Shown here: in pieces, positions 18,152 through 26,818 of the stretch
How positions within the stretch are numbered: position 1 is the first letter of the stretch
Layout: every line of letters starts with the position of its first letter
Source: Lentisphaeria bacterium
GTDB lineage: Bacteria; Verrucomicrobiota; Lentisphaeria; Victivallales; Victivallaceae
DNA length: 64,000 nt
Direction of reading: 5' to 3'
Assembly: GCA_018265615.1 (NCBI GenBank)
Contig: JABLYX010000002.1
Coordinates: 62,001-126,000 of the forward strand
The notes under the pieces: generated by a model
Databases searched by the model: none
Seen by the model: only the letters and a program-made list of their open reading frames with translations
What the model was told of the DNA's origin: nothing
Translations under genes and position numbers: made by a program

Positions 18152-19942
18152 TTACGGAGCCTGTCGTTCGAGTTCCCTGAGCTCCTCAGCGGCGCCCTCC
18201 ACGCCGGCCCCCTGCGCCTTGCGGTAGCACTCTTTCGCTTTCCCGAGGTCCTCCGGTGTGCCGATGCCGAGTGCGTGGCAGCGCGCCAGCTCCAGGAACG
18301 CTTCCGGCACGTTTTGCTGCGCCGCCAGTCCGAACAGCCGGAACGCCTCGACCGGATCCGCCTTGAGCGGCTGATGTCCATCGACATACAGCCGGCCGAG
18401 CTGCAGCATCGCGTCAGGACTGCCTGCAGTGACCGCTTTCTGCATCAGGGCGATCCCCTCCTGTTCATGCCCCGGTTGGCCGAACAGGGTGATTCCCACG
18501 TTGAATATCGCAATCGGCAGCCCGAAAGTGGCGGCTTTCCGATAGAGTTCCAACGCTTTTTCCGGATTTTTCGCTACGCCGATGCCGTTGTCGTAACAGA
18601 TCCCAAGCCGGTTGATTGCATTAGCCTCATTCCGGTCCGCGGCCCGGACTAGCCACTTTACGCCTTCCGCCCGACGGCCGGGGTCATTGAGCAGCTGTGC
18701 GCCGAGCAGGTATTCCGCCTCCATATTCCCGGTCTTCGCCGCTTCCGTATAGCACTCAATCGCTTTGGCGGTATCCTGGGGCACCCCGAGGCCATTTGCG
18801 TATGCGACTCCCAGCAGGACAAGGGCTGTCGGATTCTTCTCTTTGGCCTCTTCCCGGATCAGGCGGATTCCTTTTGCAATATCCTTCTCTACGCCCCATC
18901 CGTACAAATAACAACTACCCAGGCTGCTTTTGGCACCGGGTGCCTTCAAGTCGACAGCTTTCCGGTAATACCTTACCGCCTTCGAGCGGTCAACAGGGAG
19001 GCCAAGTCCGAGTAAATGTACATTCCCGAGATTCAGTGCCGCCATGGCATGCCCGCCGTCCGCCGCCCGTTGAAACAGCTCCGCCGCCTGCTGTGGATCG
19101 GGGGCGACGCCGATGCCCTGCTGAAGGCAGATTCCGTATTCATTCCACGCCAGGGGCAATTCTCCGGCCGCGGCCTTTTTCAGATATCGGGCGGTGAGAA
19201 TTGGGTTCTGGGGCAGGCCGGCCGCTCCCTGGTAATAGGCCTGCCCCAGCCAGAGCGCGGCAAGCGGTTCGGCATCCGCGGCGGCTTTCAGGTATTTCTC
19301 CGCTTGATCGCCGTCGCGGAGCTCCTCCGGCCCCCACAGCAGGGAGTAGCCGACCAGAGCGGCGGCTCTCCGGTTTCCCTTTTCAGCCTCCGGTCTCAGG
19401 AGCTCGAGCACTTTGCGGTAATCCTTTTGCAGGAAGGCCTGCTCTCCTCTTATTCTGCCGTTTTTGTCGGCCACCTGCAGCCATCCTCCAGTGAGCAGGT
19501 ATGCGCTGCCGGCCAGCAGAACCAGATAGACGGCCAGCCCGGTGTAAGTGAAGCCGAGGTCGATCTCCCGGGACTCCTCCGGCGAGTCGGCTGCCAGTTG
19601 CCGCAGCGCCCTGCCGTTTTTTACTCCGAAGCCTGTCAGGACGCGCCGGTAGCGCCAGTAAAGCACAAGGGCGGTCAGCAGGTTCCACATCGGAATGAAA
19701 CCCGCGACGTACCAGAGCGCCGGGAATCTCAGGTGCATCCTGTGCGCGAGCCTGCCGGCGACGAAGCTCAGCAACCCCCAGAGTGCCATTATAAACACAA
19801 TGGTAAGCCAGCGAGAATCAAATATTCCCCGGAAACAGGTGCTCCAGATGACCATGACAAGAACGACGAGGCCCACGTCGCGGATTCCGCCGGCGATCCC
19901 CGGCAGCTCCGCGGCCTTCAATGTTGTTGATTTTCGAGCCAT
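18152..19942 (-). CDS. Membrane-anchored Sel1-like repeat protein
   Basis: The 596-residue protein starts with about four membrane helices in the first 160 residues (GLVVLVMVIWSTCF, FIMALWGLLSFVAG, LWYVAGFIPMWNLL, YLVLLAGSAYLLTGG). About ten Sel1 repeats of roughly 36 residues follow (for example AKTGNMEAEYLLGAQLL, AATFGLPIAIFNVGI). Sel1 repeats are protein-interaction solenoids and the ligand cannot be told from sequence. I chose ATG 19942 because GAGGGA lies just upstream; the alternative ATG at 19954 overlaps that site. It lies directly after the pgi terminator on the same strand. Confidence 0.85.
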   Translation of the reverse strand: MARKSTTLKAAELPGIAGGIRDVGLVVLVMVIWSTCFRGIFDSRWLTIVFIMALWGLLSFVAGRLAHRMHLRFPALWYVAGFIPMWNLLTALVLYWRYRRVLTGFGVKNGRALRQLAADSPEESREIDLGFTYTGLAVYLVLLAGSAYLLTGGWLQVADKNGRIRGEQAFLQKDYRKVLELLRPEAEKGNRRAAALVGYSLLWGPEELRDGDQAEKYLKAAADAEPLAALWLGQAYYQGAAGLPQNPILTARYLKKAAAGELPLAWNEYGICLQQGIGVAPDPQQAAELFQRAADGGHAMAALNLGNVHLLGLGLPVDRSKAVRYYRKAVDLKAPGAKSSLGSCYLYGWGVEKDIAKGIRLIREEAKEKNPTALVLLGVAYANGLGVPQDTAKAIECYTEAAKTGNMEAEYLLGAQLLNDPGRRAEGVKWLVRAADRNEANAINRLGICYDNGIGVAKNPEKALELYRKAATFGLPIAIFNVGITLFGQPGHEQEGIALMQKAVTAGSPDAMLQLGRLYVDGHQPLKADPVEAFRLFGLAAQQNVPEAFLELARCHALGIGTPEDLGKAKECYRKAQGAGVEGAAEELRELERQAP

Positions 19943-19958
19943 ATTTTCCCTCATGCGG

Positions 19959-19994
19959 AAAAACGGGTGCCGCAGCCGCAGCCGCAGGCACCCG
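19959..19994 (-). terminator. Terminator after pgi
   Basis: CGGGTGCC (19964-19971) pairs with GGCACCCG (19987-19994) and is followed on the minus strand by TTTTT. It sits between pgi and the Sel1 gene, so the latter is probably expressed by read-through or from a promoter I cannot see. Confidence 0.65.
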
Positions 19995-20014
19995 GTCGAT
20001 TGTTTTCCGCCGTA

Positions 20015-21586
20015 TTATTTGACGGTGTAGATCCACTGATTCGACTTGGCGCAGAAGGTGCGCGAGACCATCGGGCAGTTCACCGCCGCCTTGTCGAGCA
20101 GCCCGCCGACTTCGACCGCGTCGTCCGGACAGCCGGCTTTCTCCGCGATTTCAACCGCGCTGCCGGTCACTTCGCCGAGCTCGGAGAGTTTCGCCAGAAG
20201 TTTTTCGCGCAGCGAGAGCACTCCCTTGGCCGCGAGCTTGTAGTTCTGCACGCCGGGCTGGTGGAACGCGTTGATATTGATGAATTCGGCGTAGATCGCG
20301 ACCGCGCGTTCATAGAGCGCGATCAGCATGCCGAGCTCATACTCGGAGACCTGCGGAACGCGGATCGTGATGACCTGCCGCCCCTTGCCGCGCAGCGCGG
20401 CCGAGAGCCCTTCGAGAAAGCCGTGCAGGTAGGTTCCCATGTCGGTCGACTCCGTGATCGGGAGCTTTTCGGCGTCCTTCAGCACTTCGATGAAGGTCGC
20501 GAAGAAGTCATCGCGGCCGTCGTTCAGCTGCTGGATGAATGCGTGCGCATCCGTGCCGCCCTTGTTGCCGAAGACGTTGAGCCCCTGGTGGACGGTCCGG
20601 CCGTCAAGGTCGAGCTCCTTGCCGAGGCTCTCCATCACGAGCTGCTGCATGTAGCGCGACAGCAGGATCAGGCGGTCGGAGTAGGGCACGATGACCATGT
20701 TGCGGTTCCCCCTGCCCTCTCCGGCGATGTACCACATCGCGGCGAGCATCATCGCCGGGTTTTTCAGCGGGTCGGCGGTGCGGGTCCATTCGTCCATGCG
20801 GCAGGCGCCTTCGAGGAAGCGTCCGAACTTCACGCCGGTCAGCGCCGCCGGAAGGTGTCCGACGATGCTCGTTTCGCTCGTGCGCCCGCCGATCGATTCG
20901 GCCATTTCGAAGACCGCGAGCCAGTTGCCGCCGCGGGCGTGCCTGTCGAGTTCGCTGCCCTTCATCGTGATCGCGGCGGCGTGTTTCGGGAAGGAGAGCT
21001 TCTTTGCGGCGTAGAGCGCCTCCATCGCGATCATGTTGTTTCTGGTCTCCTGCGTGCCGCCGGATTTGCTGATGACGAGGTGCAGCGTCTTCTCCGGCTC
21101 CATGACCTCGGCGAGGTCCGCGAATTCGGCGGAGTCGGTATTGTCGAGGAAATAGAGCTTCAGGTAGCCATTCCGCTTTGCATCGGATTTCTCGTTCCAG
21201 TACGGACCGTTGATCGCGAACTGCATCAACTGCGGGCCGAGGGCGGAGCCGCCGATGCCGTTGACCACGACCGCTTCGAACTTCTTGCCGGTCTCGCCTG
21301 TGATTTTGCCGGTGCGGACCTGCTCGGCGAACGCTTCGACCGAAGAGAACAGCTCGCCTGCCGGGTAGGCTTTGCGGTCGGAGAAGTGGGTCACTTTGCG
21401 TTTTTCGTCCGGATTCTTGATCTCTCCGGCTTCGATGCGGGCCATCTCCCGCGCGGCGCGCTCGAATTTCGGCTGCAGCGCTTCAAGATCGGACTTCTGG
21501 AACTTCATTCCGGCGAAGTCGATGGAGAATTGGCTGTCTGCGTCGACGAGCGTGTATGCGATGTTGCGTTCGATCCAGTTGTTCAT
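20015..21586 (-). CDS. pgi: Glucose-6-phosphate isomerase
   Basis: Pgi interconverts glucose-6-phosphate and fructose-6-phosphate. The 523-residue protein has the family blocks VVVNGIGGSALGPQ, LVISKSGGTQETRNNM (sugar phosphate binding), LILLSRYMQQLVMESLGKEL and GTDAHAFIQQLNDG with the catalytic His region. The length is near that of long bacterial forms. It starts 34 bases after the ATPase gene upstream, so the two are probably co-transcribed. Its terminator lies at 19959-19994. Confidence 0.95.
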   Translation of the reverse strand: MNNWIERNIAYTLVDADSQFSIDFAGMKFQKSDLEALQPKFERAAREMARIEAGEIKNPDEKRKVTHFSDRKAYPAGELFSSVEAFAEQVRTGKITGETGKKFEAVVVNGIGGSALGPQLMQFAINGPYWNEKSDAKRNGYLKLYFLDNTDSAEFADLAEVMEPEKTLHLVISKSGGTQETRNNMIAMEALYAAKKLSFPKHAAAITMKGSELDRHARGGNWLAVFEMAESIGGRTSETSIVGHLPAALTGVKFGRFLEGACRMDEWTRTADPLKNPAMMLAAMWYIAGEGRGNRNMVIVPYSDRLILLSRYMQQLVMESLGKELDLDGRTVHQGLNVFGNKGGTDAHAFIQQLNDGRDDFFATFIEVLKDAEKLPITESTDMGTYLHGFLEGLSAALRGKGRQVITIRVPQVSEYELGMLIALYERAVAIYAEFININAFHQPGVQNYKLAAKGVLSLREKLLAKLSELGEVTGSAVEIAEKAGCPDDAVEVGGLLDKAAVNCPMVSRTFCAKSNQWIYTVK

Positions 21587-21620
21587 TTTTTCGGGAACCT
21601 CATGTTTGTTGATAGGGATA

Positions 21621-22934
21621 TCATCCGTGACTCAGATCGTCCAGCCGCTCCTTGAGCAGCTTTTTGATGTGCTCTTCTCCGTAGAGCGAACGCATCAGGT
21701 CGATGTTGAACTCATAAAAAAGCTGTGCGTCCGGCCGTGTGACCATCGGCCCGGAAGCGAGCTCGACGATGGTGCGGCGCTTGTTGCGGTCGTGCTCATA
21801 CGCCGAAAGGTAGCGGATCAGGCTGCGCGGCGAGAGCTCGGTGAATTTTTTCTGCCCGAATTCCTCGGTGTAATCCGCGGCGATCTGCGAAATCAGATTG
21901 CGATGGTAATGGCGTACGCCGAAGGTCGCGAGGAAATCCTCGACCATTTCACAGCAGCGCAGCTCGTCGAAGACCGGAAACGTGATCCGCCGCCCGCGTG
22001 AGAGGATATTGGCCGGAAATTCGTAATTCGCTGAAAGCACCGGCATGACGTTTTCCGGCAGCGAGAACGCCCCTCCGACGTTGGTGCGGAAATTAAACCA
22101 GTTCGTCGCGGCGGGATCGATATCGTCGAAAAACAGCACGAAGCGGTGGTCCGGGCGTGCGGCGAGGGGAGAGATCAGCTCATTCCAACCGGTTTCGAGC
22201 GTCACCGGGTCCGGCAGGATGATGACCAGCTCCGGTTCCGCGTATGCATAGGAGAGGATCATGCTGGTCTTACCGTGTCCGGGCAGGCTGTTCACGAGCA
22301 GCGGCAGGTTGCTCGTTCCGTCCGCGAACTTGCGGAAGTGGTCCAGAAATTGTGACCGGACGCTCGGAAAACCGAAAAAGCGGTCCAGCGGCTTGATCGA
22401 ATCAAACCTGACGTCGATGAATTTTCCGTTGAAATAGCGGAATGTGCGGGATTTCCGGAAACGGTCCGCAGCCAGAATCACAGCGGCCAGACTCTTCAGT
22501 TGAGATTCGGTTTGGCCCTTCGGTGCCGGCAGGGCCGAAAGATAGTCGAGCGCCGCCGGGAAAATCCGCTCCGTCTGTTTCGCAAGCCTGCGTGTCGCCG
22601 TGCCGATGCCGTTCCACAAATCGAACGCCGCTTCGAGCAGGAAACGGCAGCTGGCGCTCCATTCTCCCTTTTCGAGCTCCTCCGGCAGAATACGGTTCTC
22701 GATGAAAAAATCGAAGAGGAGCGACGCCAACCGGGACTCCAACGGAGTGTTCCCGAACCTGCGGTAAAGCAGATTGGCGTGTATGACACTCTCCTCCGGG
22801 CGGAAGAGAACATCCAGAAGCTCCGGCAGCGATCCGGCGGCATACTCCGGTTCGCCGTTCCTGCCGGGGGCGGCAAACAGGAATTCCAGCGCCCTGCGGG
22901 CCCGGATCAAACGGTTTTGGACAGTATCGGCCAC
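21621..22934 (-). CDS. DUF815-type AAA ATPase
   Basis: The C-terminal half carries a P-loop NTPase: Walker A SLPGHGKTS, Walker B VLFFDDID and a sensor-like VLSANYEFP. With the FFGFPSVRSQFLDHF lead-in this matches the DUF815 family of AAA ATPases of unknown role. The N-terminal 180 or so residues are helical and not recognised. I prefer GTG 22934 because GGGAG lies six bases before it; a TTG at 22955 has no good site. Length is then 437 residues. It is followed by pgi in what looks like a two-gene transcript. Confidence 0.75.
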   Translation of the reverse strand: MADTVQNRLIRARRALEFLFAAPGRNGEPEYAAGSLPELLDVLFRPEESVIHANLLYRRFGNTPLESRLASLLFDFFIENRILPEELEKGEWSASCRFLLEAAFDLWNGIGTATRRLAKQTERIFPAALDYLSALPAPKGQTESQLKSLAAVILAADRFRKSRTFRYFNGKFIDVRFDSIKPLDRFFGFPSVRSQFLDHFRKFADGTSNLPLLVNSLPGHGKTSMILSYAYAEPELVIILPDPVTLETGWNELISPLAARPDHRFVLFFDDIDPAATNWFNFRTNVGGAFSLPENVMPVLSANYEFPANILSRGRRITFPVFDELRCCEMVEDFLATFGVRHYHRNLISQIAADYTEEFGQKKFTELSPRSLIRYLSAYEHDRNKRRTIVELASGPMVTRPDAQLFYEFNIDLMRSLYGEEHIKKLLKERLDDLSHG

Positions 22935-22976
22935 GGCGGCTCCCGGTTGTTGCAACAGATGAAATTCGATCAGTAT

Positions 22977-23004
22977 AATATAGTTGTGTTCGCGGTTTTG
23001 TCAA
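22977..23004 (-). promoter_or_regulatory. Promoter for the DUF815 ATPase-pgi transcript
   Basis: On the minus strand TTGACA (23004-22999) and TATATT (22982-22977) are 16 bases apart, about 43 bases before the preferred GTG start. Confidence 0.75.
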
Positions 23005-23219
23005 TTGCCGTGAGCGAAGAAAAGCCGTTCACTTCAAAAGCCGGAGATTTGGTGCCATGCTATGCCGGAGGAGATGAGCTATCGGAAAAACGTAAATCGG
23101 AATAGCGCAGGTATGTCGGACGGAACACTCCCTCGAAAACCCGGAGTCCATCCCGGAAACGGAAACAGGATCCCGCTTGTCCGCGCGATCGGCAGAGGAA
23201 ATTTCCGCAGAAACATCGG

Positions 23220-23262
23220 TGGACCGGAACTTTCATAGAAAGATATCGAGTGTTCCGGTCCA
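23220..23262. other. Long perfect inverted repeat in a gene-free stretch
   Basis: An 11-base arm, TGGACCGGAAC (23220-23230), pairs perfectly with GTTCCGGTCCA (23252-23262) around a 21-base loop. The loop contains a smaller TTTC/GAAA hairpin. The surrounding interval 22956-23513 holds no gene I can support; short open frames there have no recognisable product. No T-tract follows the arm. Confidence 0.5.
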
Positions 23263-23460
23263 GGAGGCTGTCGATGGTTTAACGAAGGACTCCGCATCCC
23301 GTTTCCGCAAAATGGAAAGAAATACCGGATCCGGTTCTCCGATCTCGATATCGGAATTGTCCTTTGAGACGCCGAAACGGTTCCGGGGGCTTTCTCGACC
23401 AGCGCAAAAAAAAATTCGTCCGGTTCCGTCCTTTCAGCGGCGCATCGCCCGGAGAGAGGC

Positions 23461-23489
23461 ATAAAAAAACCGGCCGCAACGGGCCGGTT
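23461..23489 (-). terminator. Terminator after rpsD
   Basis: AACCGGCC (23468-23475) and GGCCGGTT (23482-23489) pair around a six-base loop and are followed on the minus strand by a run of seven T. It lies 24 bases after the rpsD stop. Confidence 0.85.
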
Positions 23490-23513
23490 CTTCCGAATGC
23501 TGTCACGCGCCGG

Positions 23514-24116
23514 TTAACGGGCGTAGTATTCGATGACGCTCATGATCTTCACGCTGACCGGAATCTCTTCCAACTGCGGCGCGCGGGTCAGGGTCGCCTT
23601 GAGGTTTTCGAGATCGACTTCCATATACGCGGGAATCGTCGCGTTGCCCTTCTTCGCGATCTCGGCGATGGCCGGAGATTTCGCGGCGTCGATGGAGATG
23701 GACTGGCCTTCCTTCAGCTGATAGCTGGAACGGTCAACGCGCTTGCCGTCGACGAAGATGTGGCCATGGTTCACGAACTGCTTCGCGGCGAAGATCGACG
23801 GGGCGAAACCGGCACGGTAAACCATCGCGTCGAGACGCTGCTCGAGGCTGCGGAACAGCTTTTCATGCGCCTGGCCGAAACCGGCCTTCGCCTTGGCATA
23901 AGCGATCTGGAGCTGCTTTTCGCTGATCGCGTAATAGTTCTTGAGCTTCTGCTTTTCCATGAGCAGCTCGCCGTAGGTGGAGAGCTTCACCCGGCGGCCT
24001 TTGCCGTGCGGACCGGCCGCATACGGACGCTTTACGCTCGGGCAGGTCGCATCTCCCCAGATGCACTGTCCCACGCGACGACAGAATTTGTGTTTCGCTC
24101 GACTTGCGGTTGGCAT
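23514..24116 (-). CDS. rpsD: 30S ribosomal protein S4
   Basis: S4 nucleates small subunit assembly on 16S rRNA. The 200-residue protein has the N-terminal domain (KRPYAAGPHGKGRRVKLSTYG, LREKQ-like LMEKQKLKNYYAISEKQ), then the S4 RNA-binding domain (RLDAMVYRAGFAPS, AKQFVNHGHIFVDGKRVDRSSY) and a normal C-terminus. The first 30 residues hold three Cys spaced by six (CRRVGQC and ATC), reminiscent of zinc-type S4 variants. ATG 24116 follows AAAGGGA; a TTG two codons upstream is less likely. The gene stands alone here, not in the alpha operon, and has two promoters of its own. Confidence 0.95.
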   Translation of the reverse strand: MPTASRAKHKFCRRVGQCIWGDATCPSVKRPYAAGPHGKGRRVKLSTYGELLMEKQKLKNYYAISEKQLQIAYAKAKAGFGQAHEKLFRSLEQRLDAMVYRAGFAPSIFAAKQFVNHGHIFVDGKRVDRSSYQLKEGQSISIDAAKSPAIAEIAKKGNATIPAYMEVDLENLKATLTRAPQLEEIPVSVKIMSVIEYYAR

Positions 24117-24158
24117 AACCAATCCCTTTCATTGTGTCCGGCGGATAATGCCGGAACG

Positions 24159-24187
24159 TTTAAAAATACGCGAAATCCGGGTGTCAA
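24159..24187 (-). promoter_or_regulatory. rpsD promoter P2 (proximal)
   Basis: On the minus strand TTGACA (24187-24182) and TTTAAA (24164-24159) are 17 bases apart. It shares the CAGGCTTGAC context with the distal promoter. Confidence 0.6.
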
Positions 24188-24236
24188 GCCTGCAATATGA
24201 TATTGGGGCCCGGAATTCGACCGGTACAGGAAGCTT

Positions 24237-24265
24237 AATATATCATCGCTTTCGCCCGCCGTCAA
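24237..24265 (-). promoter_or_regulatory. rpsD promoter P1 (distal)
   Basis: On the minus strand TTGACG (24265-24260) and TATATT (24242-24237) are 17 bases apart. It gives a leader of roughly 115 bases before rpsD. Confidence 0.65.
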
Positions 24266-24287
24266 GCCTGCTCCGTATGGATTTACA

Positions 24288-24326
24288 TAAAAAACCGGCC
24301 TCCCGCGCCATATGCGGAAAGCCGGT
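24288..24326 (-). terminator. Terminator after the LA_2272-type gene
   Basis: ACCGGC (24294-24299) pairs with GCCGGT (24321-24326), and on the minus strand six T follow. It separates this gene from the rpsD promoters. Confidence 0.7.
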
Positions 24327-24342
24327 CCGGATGCGGATTGAT

Positions 24343-24924
24343 TTACCGGGCGGAGTAGTTGAACAGGATCATCAGCGGGATTACGCTTTCGGAATTGTAG
24401 TTCAGGAGGCCGAACTGAAAGCCGTTCGTCGTGCCGTTGAACAGGCCGATCTGCACGCCGCGGGCCGCCGGAACCGGCGTATCCTCGTCGGCGCCCATCG
24501 CCGGAGCCGCCGCGCCGGAGAGGTTCACGAGGCCGACCTGCAGGCCGTGATTTTCACGCGCGCCGGTGACGACGGCGGCATTCAGGCCGATGAAATAACG
24601 CTGGAAGGTCGCGACTCCGAGCTGAAGGCCGACCGTTTCGCCGTTGAAGCCGAGTCCCTGATAGATGACGCCCTTCGTCACATCGGTCGTCCCGACCAGC
24701 GGCTGGAAGTTGATGATGCCGACCCGCTGCTGCGCGCCGTAGAACGGCTCGATATTCACGCCGAGAACCGGAATGTCGGAGGGGGTAAACGCCACTGCGT
24801 CCGGAACGATCGAAAGCTGGAGCATGCTCCACGGCTTGTTGTCCTGGATGATCGGAGCACCCGAAACCATCAGGGATGCGACGAAGGTTGCGGCCAGCAG
24901 CAGAAACAGCTTAAACGTTTTCAT
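24343..24924 (-). CDS. LA_2272-type surface repeat protein
   Basis: The 193-residue protein has a signal peptide (KTFKLFLLLAATFVASLMVSGA) and short degenerate repeats of the form GxQxGLxN: VGIINFQPLVG, VGLQLGVATF, GLQVGLVNLSG, GVQIGLFNGT and FQFGLLNYN. This pattern is that of the LA_2272 surface-repeat family of unknown function, thought to be exported. The ATG has an AGGAGG site and a promoter and terminator of its own, so it is monocistronic. A paralogue starts at 63528. Confidence 0.8.
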   Translation of the reverse strand: MKTFKLFLLLAATFVASLMVSGAPIIQDNKPWSMLQLSIVPDAVAFTPSDIPVLGVNIEPFYGAQQRVGIINFQPLVGTTDVTKGVIYQGLGFNGETVGLQLGVATFQRYFIGLNAAVVTGARENHGLQVGLVNLSGAAAPAMGADEDTPVPAARGVQIGLFNGTTNGFQFGLLNYNSESVIPLMILFNYSAR

Positions 24925-24955
24925 TTTACCTCCTGTAATATGGTAGTCTTCGGGT

Positions 24956-24983
24956 AATATACATCGATTGAAGGAGAATGCAA
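24956..24983 (-). promoter_or_regulatory. Promoter for the LA_2272-type gene
   Basis: On the minus strand TTGCAT (24983-24978) and TATATT (24961-24956) are 16 bases apart, about 30 bases before the start codon. The paralogue at 63528 has the same TTGCAT -35. Confidence 0.65.
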
Positions 24984-25168
24984 ATTCCGTTTATTTAGAG
25001 CTTATACGCTTTCCATCATGAAAAATCACAAATGCTGCATTTCCGCTTCATTCGCGCGGCCTTGTGCGCGTCTGGTTAACTCTGTCAGCCAGACACTTAC
25101 AAAACCACGCGACTTTTGCGAAAATTTCGCATTTATGATTTCTCATTCAGGAAATCGTATTAGGGGAA

Positions 25169-25320
25169 GTGCCGTTCGGCGATCATTTTTCTTCAACGGT
25201 GTCGAACGTCTGCGACGACCGCTCCGACAACGTTTTTATCCACGGCGGCAACCATTTCCCGGGGCTGGACGAGCAGGTTGGTCGGAGGCCGGCTGAATAT
25301 CCGGCGGAACTGCCGGATAA
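25169..25320 (+). pseudogene. Gene-tail remnant, left copy of an island-flanking repeat
   Basis: Bases 25202-25273 match 32603-32674 at 66 of 72 positions in the same orientation. Read in the shared frame the segment gives SNVCDDRSDNVFIHGGNHFP and then degenerates, with no conserved stop. No start codon with a ribosome site is seen. I do not recognise the protein family. The rest of 24984-25468 holds no gene I can support. Confidence 0.55.
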
Positions 25321-25402
25321 AATAATTCAGGTTGTGAAATTTTATCATCGTGCAATCCCCTTGAGCGATTTTGGGCGACTTGGGTGAATCCATACCTGGC
25401 GT

Positions 25403-25427
25403 CCGTGTGCAAATTTCCGGCACACGG
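25403..25427. other. Inverted repeat at the left island edge
   Basis: CCGTGTGC (25403-25410) pairs perfectly with GCACACGG (25420-25427) around nine bases. It lies just before a well-spaced AAGGAG and ATG at 25455 whose frame stops after about 20 codons, inside the end of the island. The core GCACACGGCGT recurs on the other side near 33379. Confidence 0.4.
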
Positions 25428-25468
25428 CGTCACTTGTTGAGGAAGGAGTATAAAATGGATATCTTGAA

Positions 25469-26818
25469 TTATCGTCTCTGTTTTTCTACTCCCCATTGTT
25501 CAGTAAGTACTACCGATTGACCGCTTTCTACTTGCTGGATTGGAGTGTGATATTCTAATTCTGTAAAGTTTTTATTGACAAATAGATGGAGCAACCCGCC
25601 AGGAAGCAGGAAACGCTTCCGGAATATAGTACCGTCATTCAATTCGGCAGTAAGAATTGCATCTTCTGTTTTCATGGTTTGATCAAGCCGCTGTTTCTCA
25701 GATTTGGAAAATGCGATCGGATAAGAGATTCGATTCTTTTCACCCTCTCCAAATGCAATACCGGAAATATAATCATTTGCAAGGCGTGTGATACTCCAGA
25801 CGCCGAGTCGTTGTGAAAAAGGGGCAATATTTGTAATTCGTCCAAGAAGTATGAAGTCTGCCATTCCAACTTTCATATCTATCACATAGGAGTATTGCAG
25901 GAGAAGATCATATGATGGAGGAGAAGTCATTATGATTTTTCCCTCTGCAGGAAATTCAATTGAATATGGTGCATACTTTAAAACCGGATCTGACGGCAGA
26001 AAATAGTTGCGTGGTTCCGGGCGCATAAAATGTCCCCCTCCGAAATCTTTACTTCGTCCTCGTTCAAGTAACTCTTCTGGCTTGAAAGAAGTGCTTGGCA
26101 GTAAGAAACTTGTTCCGCTTGAAGAAGAAAAACCACTGATTCGTCCTCCAAGTTCGGGGTAGAGATGTAAACGGATTGCGCCGTTATCTATCACATATTC
26201 ATTCTGATTGCGTCGAATGGATATTTTTTCCCATTTCGGCGCAGGAGGATAGATGATTTTACGTTTCTTGATAGCTTCATATTCCACTTTTTTCCGAAGA
26301 GCAAAAGAGTATAGCTTTTCCGGGGCTTCCGATTCAAACTGTAAGTCGGCAAAAACAATTCGCTGCTTGAAAAAATGTTTTCCATATTCCCCTCTTAATT
26401 CTAAGTGTTGGACTCCCCGTAAGTCCAACTGGAAAAAAACGGCCTTTTCATTCAAACGAACAGTATGACGATATACTTCACGCCGATCAGACAAAATCAC
26501 GGCATCAACCGCGGTATCATCTTCTCCTGATGGATCAAGTGGATGGGCAGCATCATCAATTCCGATAAATCCGGAAAGAGAATCTGCCAGTCCTCCAAGA
26601 TGGAAGAATACCGTGAATGGAGTATGGCCTGCAATTCCTCGCTGGAACGATTTTCCTGCTATAGTGATCTCCTTTCCATATAAATTTCTGTCAATGGCGG
26701 GAAGACGTGGACCTTCATATGTCCAACACCAGCCGGCGTTGCTCCAGGGTATTAGCTCTCCTCCAGGCAACACCGGCATTCCCCAGAACAAAAGAAATAG
26801 CCAAAGGGACGTTCTCAT
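25469..26818 (-). CDS. Secreted NPCBM-domain protein
   Basis: From ATG 26818 the 449-residue protein has a signal peptide (RTSLWLFLLFWGMPVLPGG) and an N-terminal NPCBM carbohydrate-binding module (about residues 22-150: GKEITIAGKSFQRGIAGHTP, FIGIDD, VDLRGVQHLELRGEYGK-like strand). A C-terminal beta-rich half follows (GRISGFSSSSGTSFLLPSTS, FRKRFLLPGGLLHLFVNKNF). The second half resembles sugar-mutarotase-like folds, but this is only a guess. The start overlaps the GH13 stop by four bases (ATGA), so the two are translated together. Codon use is visibly more AT-rich than outside the island. Confidence 0.75.
   Translation of the reverse strand: MRTSLWLFLLFWGMPVLPGGELIPWSNAGWCWTYEGPRLPAIDRNLYGKEITIAGKSFQRGIAGHTPFTVFFHLGGLADSLSGFIGIDDAAHPLDPSGEDDTAVDAVILSDRREVYRHTVRLNEKAVFFQLDLRGVQHLELRGEYGKHFFKQRIVFADLQFESEAPEKLYSFALRKKVEYEAIKKRKIIYPPAPKWEKISIRRNQNEYVIDNGAIRLHLYPELGGRISGFSSSSGTSFLLPSTSFKPEELLERGRSKDFGGGHFMRPEPRNYFLPSDPVLKYAPYSIEFPAEGKIIMTSPPSYDLLLQYSYVIDMKVGMADFILLGRITNIAPFSQRLGVWSITRLANDYISGIAFGEGEKNRISYPIAFSKSEKQRLDQTMKTEDAILTAELNDGTIFRKRFLLPGGLLHLFVNKNFTELEYHTPIQQVESGQSVVLTEQWGVEKQRR

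Noticed and set aside
23177..23464. 95-codon plus-strand frame between the ATPase and rpsD genes
   Set aside because: No ribosome site and no recognisable motif. It runs into the rpsD terminator and overlaps a large inverted repeat.
25018..25296. 92-codon plus-strand frame with an ATG
   Set aside because: It crosses the repeat remnant in a frame other than the one conserved between the two copies, and it has no ribosome site.
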